This document shows, piece after piece, positions 1-11,891 of a stretch of DNA of 64,000 bases; within the stretch, counting starts at the first letter, position 1, and each line of letters starts with the position of its first letter. The notes beneath the pieces were generated by a model that worked only from the letters and a program-made list of their open reading frames with translations, ran no database searches and had not been told where the DNA came from. The stretch is from NCBI GenBank assembly GCA_965178125.1, contig OZ237738.1, positions 124,001-188,000 of the forward strand, given 5' to 3'. The DNA is from Bilabrum cf. latius. Its lineage: Eukaryota; Bigyra: Bicosoecida; Bigyra; Bicosoecida. Position numbers and translations under genes: made by a program.

Positions 1-1869
1 CTGGGGGCGCACGGGGAGGGGTGGGAGCTGCTGGGGCAGCGGCCCTGGTGCTCCGCGCCCCCGCTGCAGCAGGCGCGCACGCGTCCCCTGCAGCGGGACC
101 CAGAGTACCGCTGGAAGCGCGAGTGGAGCAAGGAGTACCAGGGCGAGGGCACAGGGGGAGCGGGAGCTCGGGCCAGGGGTCCGAGCATCAGGCGCGCGAA
201 GGGGACAGGGCCAGGGGACGGCAAGGAACAGGAACAGGGACAGGGGGCAGGCGCCTTCTCCGGTGGTCGCCTCGCAGCTGCCGCCCTCACGGGCCGCAAG
301 CGCAAGCGACCCACAGACCCAAGGCGCAGGTGGGCGGAGCGCAGGCGCCGAGCCGCCGCGGAGGACTCGCTGTACATGCTGCGCCCCCGCATCACGAGAG
401 ACAAGGTGCTGGCCCTCGACAGGATACCGCTCACGTAGAGGTCCGTTCAGTGGCGCCGGTCCGCTGCCGCCCAGCTGGCGGGCAGGGCGGCCGCCCAGGA
501 GAGGGTGCGCCGGGAGCGGGTCACGGGCCCGCTGGCCGGGATGGCGCTGGCGGCCGGCGCCGTGGGGGTGCCGATGCCCAGGTCGGGGTCGTTTGCGCGC
601 GCCGTGCTGCGGGGACAGGGGCAGGTGGCGGACGAGGGCGCCGTGGACGGGAGGGGCCACGGGGTCGCGTACGGGCCCCGCGTGGGACTGGGGCAGGCCG
701 TGCTCTCCGAGACGCATGCCGTGCACGCAGCTGCCTTCCCCGGGGGCGCCCCCGTGCGCCTGGCCACCGGTGACGCGCTCGGGCTGGGCGAGGAGGCCAG
801 GGGCTCGGCTGCCGCGGTGGCTCCCGGGGGGTTGTTCACCGGGTTCCACCGCCGGAGCGCGCCGAAAGGGGCGGCGCACGCGCGGCGCAAGGGGGACATG
901 GTGCACGGGAGCGCGCCCCTCGGGTGGATGGCTCGGTGGTCGGACGGGTCGGGCGACCCCGACCTGGCGGACAGGGGCGTGGTGGGCCGCGCGTCTGCGC
1001 CCGTGCGCAGCGCGGTGATGGCTGACTCGGCCTTTGCGAGGATCGGAGGGGGGGCGGGGGCCAACGGTGCCGCGCCCCGAGCCGCTGTCGGCGGTGAGGC
1101 GGCAAGCGGGGCCGCTGGGTCTTCGTCTTCTTCTTCCTCCTCGTCGTCGTCGTCGTCGTCTGCTTTTTCGTCCAGGGCGGGCGGACATTCGGTGGGCGGC
1201 GCCGGCGCCGGCGTGCACCCGGACGACACGCAGGTGGTGGATCCAGCGGGGTCTCGAGCGGCGGGGGACGCTCTGGGCTGGGTGCGGGCGGTGGGGCGGC
1301 GGGCGGAGGCTGCGAGCGGGCTGGGGCGGGGGAGCGGGGCGCTGCTTCCGGCCGAGCAGCGGGCGCAGGGGCTGCTGGGCGGGCTGCAGGGGTCGCACAC
1401 GGGCCTCATGAAGCAGCGCGCGGCCTTTGTGTCGTCCACCGGGGGGCCCGTGGGGGTGGTGAGCGGGTCTGCGAGCAGCGGGCAGTCGGCCAGCGGTGCC
1501 TCCGCGAGCAGCGGACAGGGGCTGCCGCTGGGCTCTCTGGCGGCAGCTCACGCGTCCAGCGCTCGCGTGGACGAGACGTACGCCCTGGAGGACTCTGATG
1601 ACGAAAACCTGCTGCTGTCCGCGCACGCCGCCACGGCCGACTGCCGGACGGGCTACGACGGGACGGACGAGACTCCTTCCGCGCCGCTGGGGTCGAGGGA
1701 GAGGTGGGCCGCCAGCATGGTGGAGGGTGGCAGCAAGGGGGTCGGGGCGCTGCAGGCGGCCGACCGCACCGGCTGGCTGAGCACCGCCGGGTTCCACCCC
1801 CAGGCCGGCCGGGACTCGGCGGCTTTCCTCTTCCACCAGCAGTCTCTCGTGGACCAAAAGCTGCTTTGA
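1..1869 (+). CDS. Hypothetical protein, 3' part of gene (5' end outside window)
   Basis: An open frame runs from the first base to a TGA at 1867-1869. It contains one in-frame TAG at 436-438, read here as Gln. No ATG was chosen because the gene enters from the left edge. The N-terminal part is basic (Arg/Lys clusters near 280-350). The rest is Ala/Gly/Ser-rich and probably disordered, with a run of about 14 Ser at 1120-1160 and an acidic patch ending in DSDDENLL near 1600. I recognise no domain. It converges on the dynein light chain gene, with 133 bp between the two stops. The reading rests on frame continuity, GC-rich codon use and an end at TGA like its neighbours. Confidence 0.6.
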
Positions 1870-2002
1870 AGACAAGATACCAATCATTCGCTGTTGTGAT
1901 TCTGTTTCTTGCTGTTGCCTGGCGGCCCGTACCCACTTGTGCTGTGGCACAGGATGGCATGGCTTGGCCTCATGCGCTCGAAAGAAGCTACTTTAGAAAT
2001 AT

Positions 2003-2529
2003 TCATGCCTTCCACAGCAATATCGACACCCCCTCGTACACAGACAAATAAATATAAGCCTTAAGCTTCTGCGTTACGAACGCCCCAAACGATTTTCCAA
2101 CGATACAGTTCCATCCCTTGCCCTTCTCTTTGTCGCATCGCTCGCGAATTCGCTCAGCTAGCTTTGAGTATACCAATGATGCCGGAGGATTTGTCTTGAA
2201 AATATCAATGCATAGTTCCTTGATTTCAGCTTCGTCTTCCTCGCTGAGGTCCTCGGCTGCGTAGAGTGCTAAGCTAACACGGTGCGATGGATGCTGCTGT
2301 GAAACCCCTGCAAAAAGGCCAGGCTGGCGGGCCAAGGTCACTTCAAATCTCACCGTACACAATTGGCTCTTTTCTCATCGGCATGACTGCCTTTACCTTC
2401 CGTGTAGCAGCCCGGGAGGAGGCTCGCAAACCGCAACGGAATTGCGGTTCTAACCACAAAAAAACGTTGCGACCGCGGCTTGCGACCTGGGGCGTCCAAA
2501 CGGAAACTACTGGCATTCAAGTCAGCCAT
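2003..2529 (-). CDS. Dynein light chain, LC8 family (two exons)
   Basis: Exon 2 (2003-2256) encodes a typical LC8 C-terminal half, with WNCIVGKSFGAFVTQ followed by the IY..L...SILLWK strand; it ends at TGA 2003-2005. It has no usable ATG. It is preceded by a good acceptor (CTCTACGCAG) that needs one base from the previous exon. Exon 1 (2487-2529) starts at ATG 2529-2527, reads MADLNASSFRLDAP and ends in phase 1 at AG|GTCGCAAG, so the 230-nt intron 2257-2486 restores the frame. The product is 98 aa, close to the usual LC8 size of about 89. LC8 proteins are homodimeric hubs of dynein and axonemal complexes. Exon 2 is secure; exon 1 is inference from phase and position. Confidence 0.82.
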
Positions 2530-4550
2530 GGCGAGTAAGGTTGACGATGATGCGCTCGCAAGGGCATCTACTGCAGATATTACCTCGTCGCGTATCCGGG
2601 AGCTGGAAACGGCCATCATGGAGCACCAACTGGACGAGGACGGCGGCCTTCCAAGCAGGCGCGTGTGCGGAGCAGCCATGGATCTATGCCTATTGTACAA
2701 TGCCTGTGCGAAGGACGCCATCGTAGACTATACAGCTTCAAAGGGACAGCGACCCGAGAAAAAAGCACGCAGCCGCTCACGGTCTCCTCGGGCAGCCCGG
2801 CCTGGTGCAGCGACCAAATCCAAGGCGGCAGCTGCGGACGAGTACGACACCAACCCCGCGGTGGGCTACTTGAAGAGAGCCACGACCATGCTGGAATCGA
2901 AAACCCTGTTTCCATCGTCCTAGCTCAGGCGGCGGCTCCTGGCGGTGACATACAACAACCTCGCGCTCTACCACACGAGACGCACTGCGCGCATCCACAC
3001 CGCGCTCGTGTACCTCGACGCGGCGACCGCGCTTGAGTTGGACATCGTGCGGCATGCAGATGCAAAAGCGCGGCAGCACGCAGAGTACTACCAGCGGGTT
3101 GTCTCCCGGCAGTCCGCAAGACGGGCCGCGGCCGAGGCCACCGGGGGCCACTACCACGACGGCAGCGGGAGGGCACTGAGCCCCCCGCGGTCCCCTGGCG
3201 TGCGCATGGAGGAGACAGAGGCGGCGCTGAGGGGCGTGCGGGAGAGGGCGCGGGCCAGGGGGGCGGATCCCGGAGAGGTGAGGGGCTACGTGGTGGGGCC
3301 CGGGGACGTCCCACGGAGACACCCTCCCCCGCGCGGGAATTAGGGGGGTGAACGCAAGGGAGCAGACAAGGGTGGGGATGGGGCGGGGAGCTACTCAAGT
3401 AGTGCGGCCCACGAGGCCGCCAAGGAGGCCTCTAGGGGCCTGCAGACCGCCCTCTTGGCCTGCGCCGCCGACAGGAGGTCCCTTGCGAACACGTACGTGA
3501 ACGCAGCGTGCGTCTTGTCGCAGCTGGGCAGGCACAGTGAGGCGCTGGAGCGGGCGCAGGCCGCCGTACGGCTGCTGGAGAGCGTGATTAGAGAGGTCTA
3601 CGGCAGCGGCGGCAGCGGCGGCGCAGAGGGCAAGGGTCTGCAGGAGGGCGAGAGTGCGCTGGAGCTGGGCGCCCTCCTTGTCTTCGCCCTGCACAACGAG
3701 GGTGTGGAGCTGGAGCACCTCAGGAGGTACAGGGATAGCGAGTGGGTGTTCGCCAAAGCGGTGAGGGCCGCCGCCGCCTCGCTGCCGCCGGGGCACCCCG
3801 CTGCCGAGGCGGTGGCGGCTGGTCTGGAGCACGTGAGGGCAGCGGCAGTGCACGGCGAGAAGCGGCTGTCGGAGCGGCGGGGCAGGGGCGGCGTGCCGAG
3901 CCACTCGGTGGGCAGACGGGGCCGTGCAGGCGCCTCGACGTCCTCCCCCCGTGTGGGTGTTGGTGTGGGGGGGGCGGGCAGGAAGTAGGTGAGGAGTCCG
4001 CGCGCCAGGGACGTGTCACCCCGTGCTCCTCGCATTCCCAGGTCTGCAGTGGAGGAGGAAGAGGGGGTTGGCGAAGACGAAGAGAAGGAACGGGGGGAAA
4101 GGATGGCGGCCGGGCCTAGGGCGGTGGGTGCTAGGGCTCCTCGATCAGGGGTTGCGAGCGGGGCGGCTGGGAATCCCAGGAGGGCAGTGGGCGGGTCCAG
4201 AGGGCCTGGTGCTGAGAGGGCGACAGATGAGAGCAAGGGCAAGGACAAGGGTAACGGCAAGGGCAGAAGTAGCAAAACATACCAGCGTGGATAGAACTAG
4301 GGTGTAGCATCGCGGGCAAAAGATGCTGAGCAGCAGCAGCAGAAGCAGCAGCAGCAGGATGACAAGCGGTAGACGAGGAAAAGGCCGCCGTATTAGGAAG
4401 ACAAGGATCTTGCAGATTTGGATGCAGCGGCTGATGCGTACGTGGGCGGAGACACTGCCGCAAGCGACGCGGATGCAGATGCAAGCTAGGGTGCCAGCGG
4501 GGCACTTCACAGTGTGCATGATGACGGCGATGCCGGAGGGGCCGCGGGCA

Positions 4551-4608
<58 letters not shown>

Positions 4609-5188
4609 GAAGGAAGTTGTGTTCGCAGACCAACCAGTCGTGCACGGTGCCGGTGCCAGTAGGGGGAACGAAGGGGGTGGCAAGCGCTCCGACGGGGACG
4701 GGCCAGCGCTCCCGGAAGCAGGCAGGATCCAGCCGCTGGACGACACCGGCAGGCAGCCCTCGTCCGATGCAAGGCAGCCGTCGAGGCCCGCCCCGCCGAG
4801 CCGGCCCACACCCCCCGTGCGTGAGAGCAGCGAGGAAGGGGGGGCTCCAGTGGTTTCGGAGCGGCTGGAGCTGGAGGGTGACCCCGGATATGGGGGTGAG
4901 GATGGGGGGGGGCAGGGCCGGGGGGTGGCGAAGACACCGATGGCGAGGGTGAAGATCTGGGGGGAGGACGGGGGGTAGGGGTAGGGCGACGGTGCGGGGG
5001 CGGGGGTGGGGGGCAAGGAGGGATCAGATAGGGGCGTGGCTGTTCCCCGGACGGCCCCCGATGGGTCCAAGGACTCCGGATCCGTGCAGGGGAAGGACTT
5101 CTCGGCCATGTCCTCTGATGCGGGGGCCTCGGCACTTCGGCCGCCCACAGCCCCGGAGGAAAGGCTACTTGCGATGCTAGACGCCTGA
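2528..5188 (+). CDS. TPR-repeat protein with long disordered tail
   Basis: A single frame of 886 codons from ATG 2528 to TGA 5186-5188. It crosses ten in-frame TAGs (2921, 3341, 3986, 4292, 4298, 4370, 4394, 4487, 4976, 4982). Helical repeats resembling TPRs flank the first TAGs: LAVTYNNLALYHTRR just after residue 132, and LANTYVNAACVLSQLGRHSEA near residue 310. The tail is Gly/Lys/Asp-rich, with a poly-Gln patch at 4330-4358 and a (Gly-Gln)n run from a hexanucleotide repeat at 4546-4602. TPR arrays usually mediate protein contacts; the partner is unknown. The start overlaps the LC8 start codon on the other strand in one CCATGG. A downstream ATG at 2618 is an alternative start. Confidence 0.75.
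4546..4602 (+). repeat. GGGACA hexanucleotide repeat encoding (Gly-Gln)n
   Basis: About ten near-perfect copies of a GGGACA unit lie inside the TPR gene and stay in frame, giving alternating Gly and Gln. The same type of repeat, on the other strand, occurs in an unrelated gene at 56896-56968. Confidence 0.9.
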
Positions 5189-6733
5189 GAGCTACGCTTT
5201 TGCTGAGCAAGTGCCGTTCAGATGTGATTTTGGGAGGCTAGTCTGGCTTTCATGTTCCGCAGTGTTTTGTGCGCGGCGCCTCAGGTCCTTAGATCCGTCG
5301 GTTGTAACTTACCCCGACACATTCATCACACCAATTCTTGACCGCAACGATCCCCGACACAATACAACTCGTCGATTATCACGCGACATCAATAGCGTAT
5401 CTTCCATGTAATGAGGTTTTTTCATTGTGTAATTAGTGAATTACCATACAACCACCGTAAGGCTAACGAGAGGAGCAGCACGCTGATCCAAATGCCACTG
5501 AAACCACAGTCCACGCTGCATCCCTATTGTGCAATCATTTCGACGAATAGAATGCGCTATTGGTCGACTTCATTACAGATCAAATAGGTATTTAAAACAA
5601 ATCACCGCTCCAGTATGTCACAGAGAGTCCATTAGAACCGAGGATGGTCTCATTTGACGTCAGATCTCGATTCATTTTGGGCAGAATCCAATTCACCACT
5701 GTCCTGATACACTTATAGTTTATTTATACATACGATTTGTTTGTGTATGGTACTGTATTTGTACAGGTCCTACAATTTCGCAAGTTGTGGCTGTTTCCAG
5801 TGGTTTGGTACCATTCAGAACACAATTGTGTCAAATCTATGAGGCCAGTACTAGTTTGAGACTAATCATGGTATTAATATACCTAATAAAAGGCAGTGTA
5901 CGGATTTTCAGTCCCAATGGTGTAGAATAGCATGGCGTACTTCAGGTCTTCTGGATCTGGCCACCCGCACAGCTGCTGGTGCTGCTCGTGTCCTAATGAT
6001 GGCCATAGTAGCCTCCTGTTCGATTTTCTGAATACGATCAATACAAAAAATGTAGTGGTTGGTCTCAATTCGCGGTAAGCTGCAGATTGGTGAGGTAAAT
6101 GTGCAATAGCTAACTCTGCGGCCTGGTTCAGTCATCCTCACGGGAAACACCCTACTCATGAACCGCACAGCAGAATATGAGCGCGTTATTTGAATAAAGT
6201 CATCAATTTGCTCAGAATTATGAGGAGTGTAATCAAATTCAGTATCTCAGAGGGCCAATCGAAGCAAGTTTGTTGCGGCTGCCAGAGGGATGACCGTGGA
6301 CCCTGTCGTGTCCAAATGAATCTTATTCAGACATTCGTCTGCACAGCAGCGTATAATTTAGCATCATTATCATACAGGTATATTTTTAGGTCTATTTTGT
6401 AGACTAGAAAGGGGTATGCGGGCAGTGTCGGGGTGTCGTGCGACACTAATCACACAGTTTTGGCGCCGCGCAAAGCTGCAGCTCCCTGCTAGAGGCCAAT
6501 TCTTTGAATGGCATGTTAACAGACTTAATCTCATCGTATGGAGTTGAAAGGCGCACCAGCAGACTCGCAAGAGCGCGCTGAATCGAATTGCATCATGATT
6601 TCTTCTCCGAATTATCTGGGCGCCGCGCAAATTGCTGATCCGGAACCGGCAAAAACCAGTAAATTGTGTATTGTTCCGTTACATTCGACGGATCTAATCT
6701 GCAGTGTTCGTTTGCTCATTCAGAGCACGCGGG
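5189..6733. other. AT-rich intergenic region, no supported gene
   Basis: About 1.5 kb between the TPR gene and the hyaluronidase gene, clearly richer in A/T than the coding sequence. Short open frames exist on both strands (for example around 5883-6168 minus and 6190-6402 plus), but none shows a domain, a start context or the GC-rich codon pattern of neighbouring genes. It presumably holds the TPR 3' UTR and the hyaluronidase promoter. I see no tRNA or other RNA gene. Confidence 0.6.
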
Positions 6734-9700
6734 ATGAAACTGATGAAATCGATTTCATTATTCTTTGGATCCATGCTTACTACTGCCCTTGCTGACCCGG
6801 CCTCCTGGTGCCCAGGCGTCGACAAGCCACCATTTCAAGTGTTTCTCGATCTCACGTGCAACGAGCAAGGCTGCCCCGACATGGAATAGTTCCATTTTAC
6901 CACGAACCAGCTTTCGTAGACTGGTCATGGGTGCAGACTGCCTGGCTGCAAGCCGTGGTCCCAAGGGGACTTCCCCCAAACGAGCCCGAACGGAACGATC
7001 TAGAGCAACGGCGGCGTGCCACAGGCAGCGAACTTTTCGCTTCACGTCTAGAAGCTGCTGAGTAGCGTGCAGGACTGGATTCCATCCTCAGATTGGACTG
7101 GTAACGCGGTCTTCGACTTCGAGTCTTGGACGCCGGTGTTCGAGAGGAACGATGGGTCTGGCACCTGGCACGGCGATGCTTACTACGATCGATCGCTGGA
7201 TCTGGTCAAGCAGCAGCACCCTGATTGGACGCACGCGCAGCTCGTTGCTGCCGCAAACGCTTCTTTCACCGCGGCGGCGGTGGAGTTTTTCGCCACGACC
7301 CTGCGGACCGTGCGGTCGATGCGCCCCAATGCGCTGTGGGGATTCTACGGCTTTCCACAGAACGACTACTACCCGTGCGACAACACCACAGGCAGCGACG
7401 GTTCTCATGATGTCTCATACAAGTGCGGCTACGAAAGCTACAAGGGCCCCCTGATGCGCGCCCAGAACGACCGCCTAGCCTCGGTGTGGGCCAACAGCAC
7501 CGCACTGTACCCGTCCATCTACCTGCCCCCGCGCCCCGCGGGCTGGCCCATGGACAAGTTCGTCGAAGTCAACCGAGAGTACGTGCGGACCGTGACCCAA
7601 GAGGCCGTACGGCTGACTCGCAAGCATGGATCGGGTCCTGTGCGCCCCTTCGCCTGGTCCTTCTACCACAACGGGAGCCGCACGCTGCAGGCCGCGGATG
7701 TGCGCAACCTGCTCGAGGCAGCCTACCAGCCCCCCGAGGTGGACGGGGTGCTGTGGTGGGGGTCACCTACCTTCTTCAACCTGACAGACTACCAGGCGTT
7801 CGCCAACGACACCCTGGGTCCCATCGTGCAGGGCTTTCTAGAGGACAAGTGCCAGTGCGCGAGGGAGAGCTGCGGCGGGCACGGGGCCTGCCTGCCATCT
7901 GGTGGGCAAGGCTAGTCCGGGGCGGTGTGCGCGTGCTTCGAGGGCTGGTCAGGTCCCGACTGCTCCCAGCCGAGCGATGTACCCGTGGATAGGCATGCTC
8001 AACAGTCGTCCCCAGCGCCTGCGTCCTACCCATCGCCAGCAGGGTTCGATCCCGCACAGTCCGCGCCTGCGTCCTACCCACCGGGCACGAGGAGTGCCGT
8101 GGGTGACCCCGGCATGCGGCTGGCCCCCCGCGTGCTCATGGAGGGGTGGACCTTCTGCAACCGAGCGGGACCCGACTGCGGCGTGGGGCCCAGGTGGGCC
8201 GACTGCGCGCCGGACCAGGGCCAGCCAGCAGGCCCTGGGCCCAGCGGGAACCTCGTGTCTCCCGCAGACAACGCTGCAGGGCTCAATGCCAGCGCGCCCC
8301 AGTCGCAGTGCGACCCATACACGCAGCAGAAGGAGCGCGATCTGGGCGCCCTGTGCGAGCGCAAGCCAGGCTCTGGTGCGGGCAACTCGTCCTTCTTCTG
8401 GACGGGCATGCTCAAGTCAGGCAACATGGACGACAATCAGGAATGCAAGCTATGCGGGCTGTGGTGCGAGCCGGACTGCTGCCCCAAGCAAGGCGCCGAT
8501 AAGGCAGAGTCCTCCGCTAGCACCAGCGGCGGGGGGACCAGCCGTTACAGCGCGGACACAGCAACCGAGTACGCTCTCCGGGGGTCCAGACTACCGAACG
8601 ATGGCGTGCACGGCAAGGCGACCAGACGGTCGAGGTCAAGCAGTGGCCTCCAGTTTGACAACAAGCCCATGAATCAGCCCATCGTGTCGCAGGAGTGGAC
8701 CACGAGCAGCGGACAGGGGTCCTCCCAGTCTTGGGAGGGTGCCATATTCGGGACGTGGGACCTGCCAGTGTACCAGACCATCGCTGCCGTGCGCACGCTC
8801 GCCGAAACCGGGTCCAAGGTGCCCTGCAGGGAGTATCCCAGCGTGCCTGCAGCCCTGTGCTCTGCATCAGACAGCAGCGAGACCAGCGGGCCAGCCGGAA
8901 GTGCCGCTGCCCCTACAGCTGCTTCTGTTTGCGACCTGACCGGCGTCTGGGTTGGCACGGACAGGAGTCACGCGATCTCAGTCGCGCAGGTGAACGGCTC
9001 CACAGACGGGCGTCCTGCTGTCGCACTGGCTAGGGCAGAGCCGTGGGGGGACGTGCTGGCCACGCTCACGATCACACCAGGGCAAGGTGGCGCGGCGGAC
9101 ACCGTCGTGATGAGCAGGCCGGGAGAAGGAGACGAGACGGGGACGCTGTCGCCGGTCAGTGGGTCCTCGGGTCCGTGCACCGGCATCCAGTGGAGCCAGG
9201 GGTCGTCGGTCACGTGGTGCCGGTCCAGCGCTCAGTGCGATGTCCCGTCCCCTGGCCCCATCGAGCAGTCCTCTTTCTTCCAGCAGGACTGGCGCATGGC
9301 CCCCATCCCGGCCGCGCCATGGGAACACGAGATCAGCAGCGCTGGTGACCAAGCGACGTCTAAGTCATCCTCGTCACAGCCCCGTCTTACGTACCGATCC
9401 ACGATGCGCACCAGCCAGCACTACTCGTGGCTTATGCTGTACTTTGGCGCCGATGCAGCGCAGGGTTCCAAAGGCGGCTATCCGTGGGACGGCCGCGGCA
9501 TCATGTCCACCCTTCCCGTGTCCTCGCCCCACCTCCCCAACGCGACCAACGATGCATTCCGCGCGAGGTTCTGGCTCAACATCACCACCAGGCAGTCGCT
9601 CGGGAGCTTCTACTTCTAGAACTGGGCCTCGTGCTGGAAGAACAACGGCAGCCTGTGCGACGGGGACCAGAGGTCAGACGTGACCCGGTACATCCTGCTG

Positions 9701-10279
9701 GACCTGAACGCGAAAGCCATCGGCAGGGGGCCCCGAGGAGAGGCCCTGACCTGCGGGCCCGCACCCGATGAGCAGCTGCTGTGCCCCGCGTGGCACGTGC
9801 TGGCCTCCTCGGGAGAGCGCGTATTCCCCAACGACACGGCAAGGTTTCCCTACGATGCGTACCACTACGTAGGCGGGACAGGGAGGGTCGGGCGGCGCAT
9901 TGGTGGCGCCGTCGGCAGTGGTGGAGAGAGTCATGCCGTCGGTGCGTACGAGTACGGGGTGCCGTCCTCATCGCCAGTGGGCCACTTCGACTTCTTCAGC
10001 AACCCCTAGGAGCAGGACTTCATTAAACTGGCTCCTTCCGCGGAATGGGCTGCCTTTGGGCTGCCTGCATCGGTGCAGGACGGCATGAAGCCGGGCTGGT
10101 GGGACGTCAACGTGGGCGGGGTGACTGCGCGGGTTCCCATGGACGGCATGGAACCCAGCCACCGGATTTGGACCACCGTGAACATCGGCCCCGAGATGGG
10201 CATCGGTGGGGAGTGTGCTGCTCAGTTTGCGCAGTGGGAGGTCGCTGGATACGACGTGCTGGCCCAAGGGAGCCAGTGA
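6734..10279 (+). CDS. Secreted hyaluronidase-like protein (GH56) with EGF module and plant-like C-terminal domain
   Basis: One intronless frame of 1181 codons from ATG 6734 to TGA 10277-10279, with seven in-frame TAGs (6887, 6917, 7001, 7049, 7913, 9617, 10007). The N-terminus is a signal peptide (MKLMKSISLFFGSM...). GH56 features follow: GGVPQ near residue 95, the catalytic DFE triplet at residues 128-130 (VFDFESW), and NALWGFYGFP. An EGF-like module (CGGHGAC...CACFEGWSGPDC, residues about 372-405) contains a TAG between its cysteines. The C-terminal 500 residues resemble a plant family of unknown function (I believe DUF7705), with SCWKNNGSLCDGD and RFPYDAYHY. GH56 enzymes hydrolyse hyaluronan or chondroitin; the true substrate here is unknown. 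Confidence 0.9.
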
Positions 10280-10390
10280 GTAGATAGTCTGACGACATGG
10301 ACGTACGTCGTCTACTTGCGTGTACACGATGCAAACCGATCCGATGATTGCTGCTGATGGATTTTGGCTACAAGCATTACACTATGGTCT

Positions 10391-10450
10391 CTGTATAGCC
10401 TCAGCTCCAGGTCCCCACGGTTTCTGTATAGCCTCAGCTCCAGGTCCCCA
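10391..10450. repeat. 33-bp tandem duplication across the alpha-galactosidase stop codon
   Basis: A 27-bp block beginning CTGTATAGCCTCAGC occurs at 10391 and again at 10424, so the period is 33 bp. The second copy contains the TGA stop (10434-10436) of the minus-strand alpha-galactosidase, so the stop and last few codons are repeated just downstream in the 3' UTR. Confidence 0.85.
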
Positions 10451-11891
10451 TGTTAGCATCTAGCTCCAGAGGGCCATGCGAGCCGGGTGGGAGCAGCAGC
10501 AGCGGCTCCGTGCCTGCCCCTGCAGACAGCCCCGTCACAACTAGATCTCCGCCCTCCCATGGCCGCAACTGCGTGCCGTTCCGCAGCGACTGCACCCCCC
10601 AAGGGTGCTCCTTGGACGGGAGAGGCACGCCCGTCTGCACTGGCAGAGCATCGGGAGGCAATCCGAGGTCGATGGGTGCAGAGCCGGTGTTGATCCAGAC
10701 TGCCGCCCAACTCCCGCCGGACAGCTGGCGGGCCCACACGTTCGCATTCTGAGGCACACTGGCAGACGCGCGAGCACTGTTACCGTTGGCAGCTGCACCG
10801 TATTTCTAGCTTTCGCTTGCCTCGCCGAGGTCCACCTCAGGAGCAGCAGAATCACTCGCCACCTCCTCCGCTGCCTCGAATCCAGTCAAGTTGCCCCCCA
10901 CCACGCGGAGGGGCGGTCCAGGGTTGGGGTCCTGGTTCACAGCGATCAAGAATCTGTTCCCCCACGCGCCCCGCTCCTCAACGGACATGTTCGTCACATC
11001 CCCCGAGATGAAGAGGGGAGCACCGAGCACGCCCCAGGCATCCATCTGGGCTCGCACGTGCCCGGGCTTGGGGTCGTTCCAACCGCCCAGGCAGTGCGCA
11101 TTGCGCGGCGCCGCGGATCCGAACAGCAGGTCGGGGTCGGCCCATGCCCCGGGCCCGGAATGGCCACCCGCAATGGAGAGCACATCCAGCGCCTTGCTGG
11201 TGCCCCAGTCGCCCGCCCCCCAGAACCGGACGTCGTAGGCAATTCTGCACGCGTTGGCTAGTTCGGCACACTTCGGTCCCATCCAAGAGGGCCCTCCTGA
11301 GGCGCCGCCCTTGCTCGTGCCGGGCGAGTGGCCGCAAGTGGAGTAGAAAATCGGCACGCCGGTCGCATTCAAAGCGTCTCGAATGCGGGCGTAGCTCTGT
11401 TCAGCCGCAGCTCTGCTGTGATCGCCGCTCATGTCGTCCACTTTGAGGTATTGCGCACCCCAGCTCGCGATGCTCGCCGCGTCCTGCTCCTCGTGTCCTT
11501 GCATGCCCGGGCCTTTCGTGATCGTCTGTGGCCCGCGGTCCGAATAGATGCCCAGCTTCAGGTGCATGCTCCTTAGGTGCTAGCTCAGCCACGGAATACC
11601 GCGCGGAAAGAGCTCGGGGTTCCACGTAATGCTCCCATTCGGCTCGCGGTCTTTGGAAATCCACCCGCAATCTATGACGAGGTACTCGTACCCAAGATCG
11701 CGGAGACCTGTCGATACCATGGCGTTGGCTGCTTCTAGAACGAACGTTTCGTTGGGACAGCAGCCAACAACGTCGTAAGTATTAAATCCCATTGGGGGCC
11801 GAAGCCCGAGCCCGTTGTTGAGCCCATGTGCAATGTGCAACAACTTGAGCGCCACCAGCACGGCTCCTGCGGCTCCTTGCACCGAAAACAT
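10434..11891 (-). CDS. Alpha-galactosidase, glycoside hydrolase family 27
   Basis: Frame of 485 codons from ATG 11891-11889 to TGA 10434-10436, with TAGs at 11580-11582 (residue 104) and 10806-10808 (residue 362). It starts with a signal peptide (MFSVQGAAGAVLVALKLL). GH27 hallmarks follow: LRPPMGFNTYD, EYLVIDCGW, LKLGIYSDRG, the nucleophile region QYLKVDDMSG, and WADPDLLFG. A C-terminal beta-sandwich follows a linker. The first TAG sits in a conserved helix (IPWLS-x-HLRSM) where relatives carry a polar residue. The enzyme removes terminal alpha-galactose and would act in the secretory pathway, lysosome or outside the cell. An ATG at 12014 in the same frame is possible but would precede the signal peptide. 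The gene converges on the hyaluronidase gene. Confidence 0.92.

Noticed and set aside
4131-5210. Long minus-strand frame opposite the TPR gene tail
   Set aside because: It is the antisense shadow of the Gly-Gln repeat region, with Pro/Cys-Pro runs and no domain.
5883-6168. Minus-strand frame in the AT-rich spacer
   Set aside because: Short, no domain, codon composition unlike neighbouring genes.
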